This document shows, in pieces, positions 62,629-64,000 of a DNA stretch of 64,000 nt (positions are counted from its first letter, which is position 1; each line of letters starts with the position of its first letter). Position numbers and translations under genes: made by a program. The stretch is from an uncultured Ruminococcus sp. (GTDB lineage: Bacteria > Bacillota > Clostridia > Oscillospirales > Ruminococcaceae), in assembly GCA_900543145.1 (NCBI GenBank), contig UQPZ01000003.1:186001-250000 (forward strand). The letters run 5' to 3'. The notes beneath the pieces were generated by a model. The model was not told where the DNA came from and made no database searches. It worked only from the letters and a program-made list of their open reading frames with translations.

Positions 62629-63090
62629 CTAAATTGTAAAGTCGTTTTCAGACTTCAGCTCGACCGCCTTTTCAAACACATTCTTCAATACCCGTATGAC
62701 AAGACCAAGCATTACTGCAAAAAACGCAGCTGTCATAAATATAAACCTTAATAATCCCAGAATGAAAAATGCACACCCTGCAAGCATACATGCCCAAGAT
62801 ATTACCCTAAGACAAACTGTATTGCTGTCAACGAACACACGATCCTTTGAGATATTGAACAGCAGGATATGAAGCGCCGCCATAGCCGCAAGCGCAAACG
62901 CTTCGCATATATAAAGTATTACTGTCATAGGAACGCCAATACTGATCCCATTAAAAAAACCCTTTCCGATTGAAATATCCTCGTACCACTCCGACAAATA
63001 CGGCACAAAAAAAGCAAGCGCTGCAATAAGAGCCGTTGCGGCACAGGCAAGTATTCTTGAAAGCGCAAGCGATTTTGTCTCAGTCCACAT
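62629..63090 (-). CDS. DUF2975 membrane protein
   Basis: A 153-residue protein with four membrane helices and a short charged C-terminus (VELKSENDF). The central FNISKDRVFVDSNTVCLRVISW matches the DUF2975 core. Such proteins are nearly always encoded with a small Xre regulator, as here, and are thought to control its activity from the membrane (inference). The ATG at 63090 has AAGGGG seven bases upstream; the longer open frame runs through the promoter and is rejected. Confidence 0.87.
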   Translation of the reverse strand: MWTETKSLALSRILACAATALIAALAFFVPYLSEWYEDISIGKGFFNGISIGVPMTVILYICEAFALAAMAALHILLFNISKDRVFVDSNTVCLRVISWACMLAGCAFFILGLLRFIFMTAAFFAVMLGLVIRVLKNVFEKAVELKSENDFTI

Positions 63091-63121
63091 ATTTAAGACC
63101 CCTTTACCTTTTATTGCTGTT

Positions 63122-63150
63122 ATTATATCATACACTTTACTAATTGTCAA
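63122..63150 (-). promoter_or_regulatory. Consensus promoter for the DUF2975-Xre-DUF4173 operon
   Basis: Minus-strand TTGACA (63145-63150), 17-bp spacer ending TATGA, TATAAT (63122-63127). It is only about 25 bases upstream of the DUF2975 start, leaving a very short leader. Confidence 0.92.
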
Positions 63151-63243
63151 TACTTTTTTATCGTTTTTCAATAAATTTTTATTGCATTTCAGTTTAATCA
63201 TACAAGTTCCTGCTCTCAAGTAAACGCAAACTCTCAGCAAAAA

Positions 63244-63292
63244 GCGGCCTCAGCCCGTTCCTGCCATTAAGCAGAAAACGAACTTCAGCCGC
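63244..63292 (-). terminator. Terminator after the flavoprotein gene
   Basis: GCGGC (63244-63248) pairs with GCCGC (63288-63292). It encloses GTTC/GAAC and an inner CTGC/GCAG stem, and on the minus strand is followed by TTTTTGC. A branched but convincing intrinsic terminator. Confidence 0.7.
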
Positions 63293-63335
63293 CCGTTACT
63301 TCATATAAACTTCAAGATAAAAACAGTTTTTACTG

Positions 63336-64000
63336 CTATTTTACAATACAATCTGCAAGCTCAGACAGCGCCTTCTCAGAATCGCTGTTTAAAACCGAAC
63401 GTATCGTAACCGCAGGTTCTGCGACAGTAACGTTTTTAAACGCTTCTGCAAAGCCTTTCATTACTCTTCCGGCAGTCGGACCCCATGAACCGTTTTCAAC
63501 AATACCGACAGTACGGTTCTGAAACAGCTTGGCTTTAAGATGATTAAGAAAATCCTCCATTGCCGGAAAAACTCCGCCGTCGTAGGAAGCAGCCATAAGC
63601 ACTGTTCTGTCATACCTAAAAGCGTCTGCAACCGCCTGCGACATATCGCATCTTGCAAGATCACGCAACGTTATATTTTCTTCTCCTCTTTCCCTGAGCA
63701 TTTCCTCAAGCTTCAGCGCCGCTCTTCCCGTATTTCCGTGAATAGAAGCATATGCAATTAGAATTCCCTTTTCCTCTGCCCTGTAGCTTGACCATGTATC
63801 GTATTTGTCAAGATAATATCCTAGATTTTCTTTAAGAACAGGCCCGTGCAGCGGCAATATCATTTTTATACCAAGAGCTGAAACCTTTTTCAGCAGCGCC
63901 TGAACCTGCGCCCCGTACTTGCCGACGATATTGAAATAGTATCTTCTCGCTTCGTCAGTCCAATCCTCATCTGAGTCAAGAGCGCCGAATTTTCCAAAGC
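63336..64000 (-). CDS. FprA-type A-family flavoprotein (N-terminus cut by window edge)
   Basis: C-terminal part of a flavodiiron protein that reduces oxygen or nitric oxide in anaerobes. The frame is open to the right edge, so the N-terminal beta-lactamase-like diiron domain is mostly missing. Visible are the end of that domain (FGKFGALDSDEDW, EARRYYFNIVGKYG, PLHGPVLKENLGYYLD) and the flavodoxin domain with FMN loop IAYASIHGNTGRAA and SYDGGVFPAMEDFL. A start at 63863 would give a bare flavodoxin, but the conserved residues continue upstream, so the gene is partial. There is a terminator downstream. Confidence 0.93.
   Translation of the reverse strand, partial: FGKFGALDSDEDWTDEARRYYFNIVGKYGAQVQALLKKVSALGIKMILPLHGPVLKENLGYYLDKYDTWSSYRAEEKGILIAYASIHGNTGRAALKLEEMLRERGEENITLRDLARCDMSQAVADAFRYDRTVLMAASYDGGVFPAMEDFLNHLKAKLFQNRTVGIVENGSWGPTAGRVMKGFAEAFKNVTVAEPAVTIRSVLNSDSEKALSELADCIVK

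Noticed and set aside
63336..63863. A stand-alone flavodoxin starting at 63863
   Set aside because: Conserved FprA residues continue upstream without a stop to the window edge, so this is the C-terminal part of a larger flavoprotein.

Overview
The window comes from a low-to-moderate G+C Bacillota, most likely an anaerobic gut Clostridia of the Ruminococcus/Oscillospiraceae type. Evidence for this is strong GGAGG ribosome-binding sites, many TTG starts, near-consensus sigma-A promoters, a T-box, an L20/IF3-type attenuated leader, the dgt-like/dnaG/sigA and rnc/radical-SAM/smc/ftsY gene orders, DUF1540, a LeuA of the long type and an A-type flavoprotein. The genus is inferred; no rRNA or tRNA gene was recognised. 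About 90% of genes lie on the minus strand, which suggests a replication fork moving right to left. No insertion sequence, prophage or CRISPR array was seen.

Layout. 1-10.7 kb: trigger factor (cut by the left edge), a phosphoesterase, a DUF1540 peptide, thrC, then yraN/rnhB/rbgA/two lepB/rplS, and a radical-SAM plus DUF2344 pair with an M50 protease. 10.8-27 kb: ahcY, rdgB, a cysteine-less isochorismatase-fold protein, ftsY/smc/radical SAM/rnc/plsX (plsX has a long structured leader), trmFO/topA/dprA/trmH, then rplT/rpmI/infC behind an attenuator, with infC starting at AUU. 27.9-35.8 kb: an orphan MoxR-type ATPase, a small alarmone synthetase, cardiolipin synthase, and a YdjGHI-like envelope module (TPM, zinc-ribbon membrane protein, SPFH with four zinc ribbons, small membrane protein) without PspA. 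36-41.5 kb: a complete sucrose PTS operon (scrA-scrR-scrK-scrB-EIIA) under a promoter flanked by two inverted 17-bp operators.

41.8-50.5 kb: a metal/arsenic-type permease, a degenerate GH25 membrane protein with an Rrf2 regulator, sigA, dnaG, a lipoprotein, a dGTPase-like HD protein, a YigZ protein, rpmE and an AraC regulator. 50.6-53.5 kb (plus strand): an SGNH hydrolase, a NYN/PIN-like nuclease with a duplicated C-terminal domain, and a YfcE-type phosphoesterase. 53.6-64 kb: YfhO, a PIG-L deacetylase and galT; a leucine T-box with leuA on the plus strand; a DUF2975/Xre/DUF4173 operon; and an FprA-type flavoprotein cut by the right edge.

The observations most worth following are: (1) a SD-hairpin-start arrangement with the same CCATGCA...TGCATGG palindrome in front of two unrelated genes (ahcY and the NYN gene), with weaker analogues at two others; (2) a roughly 200-nt structured leader before plsX; (3) the NYN protein with two copies of an unrecognised helical module; (4) two apparent pseudoenzymes; and (5) the PspA-less YdjGHI module.
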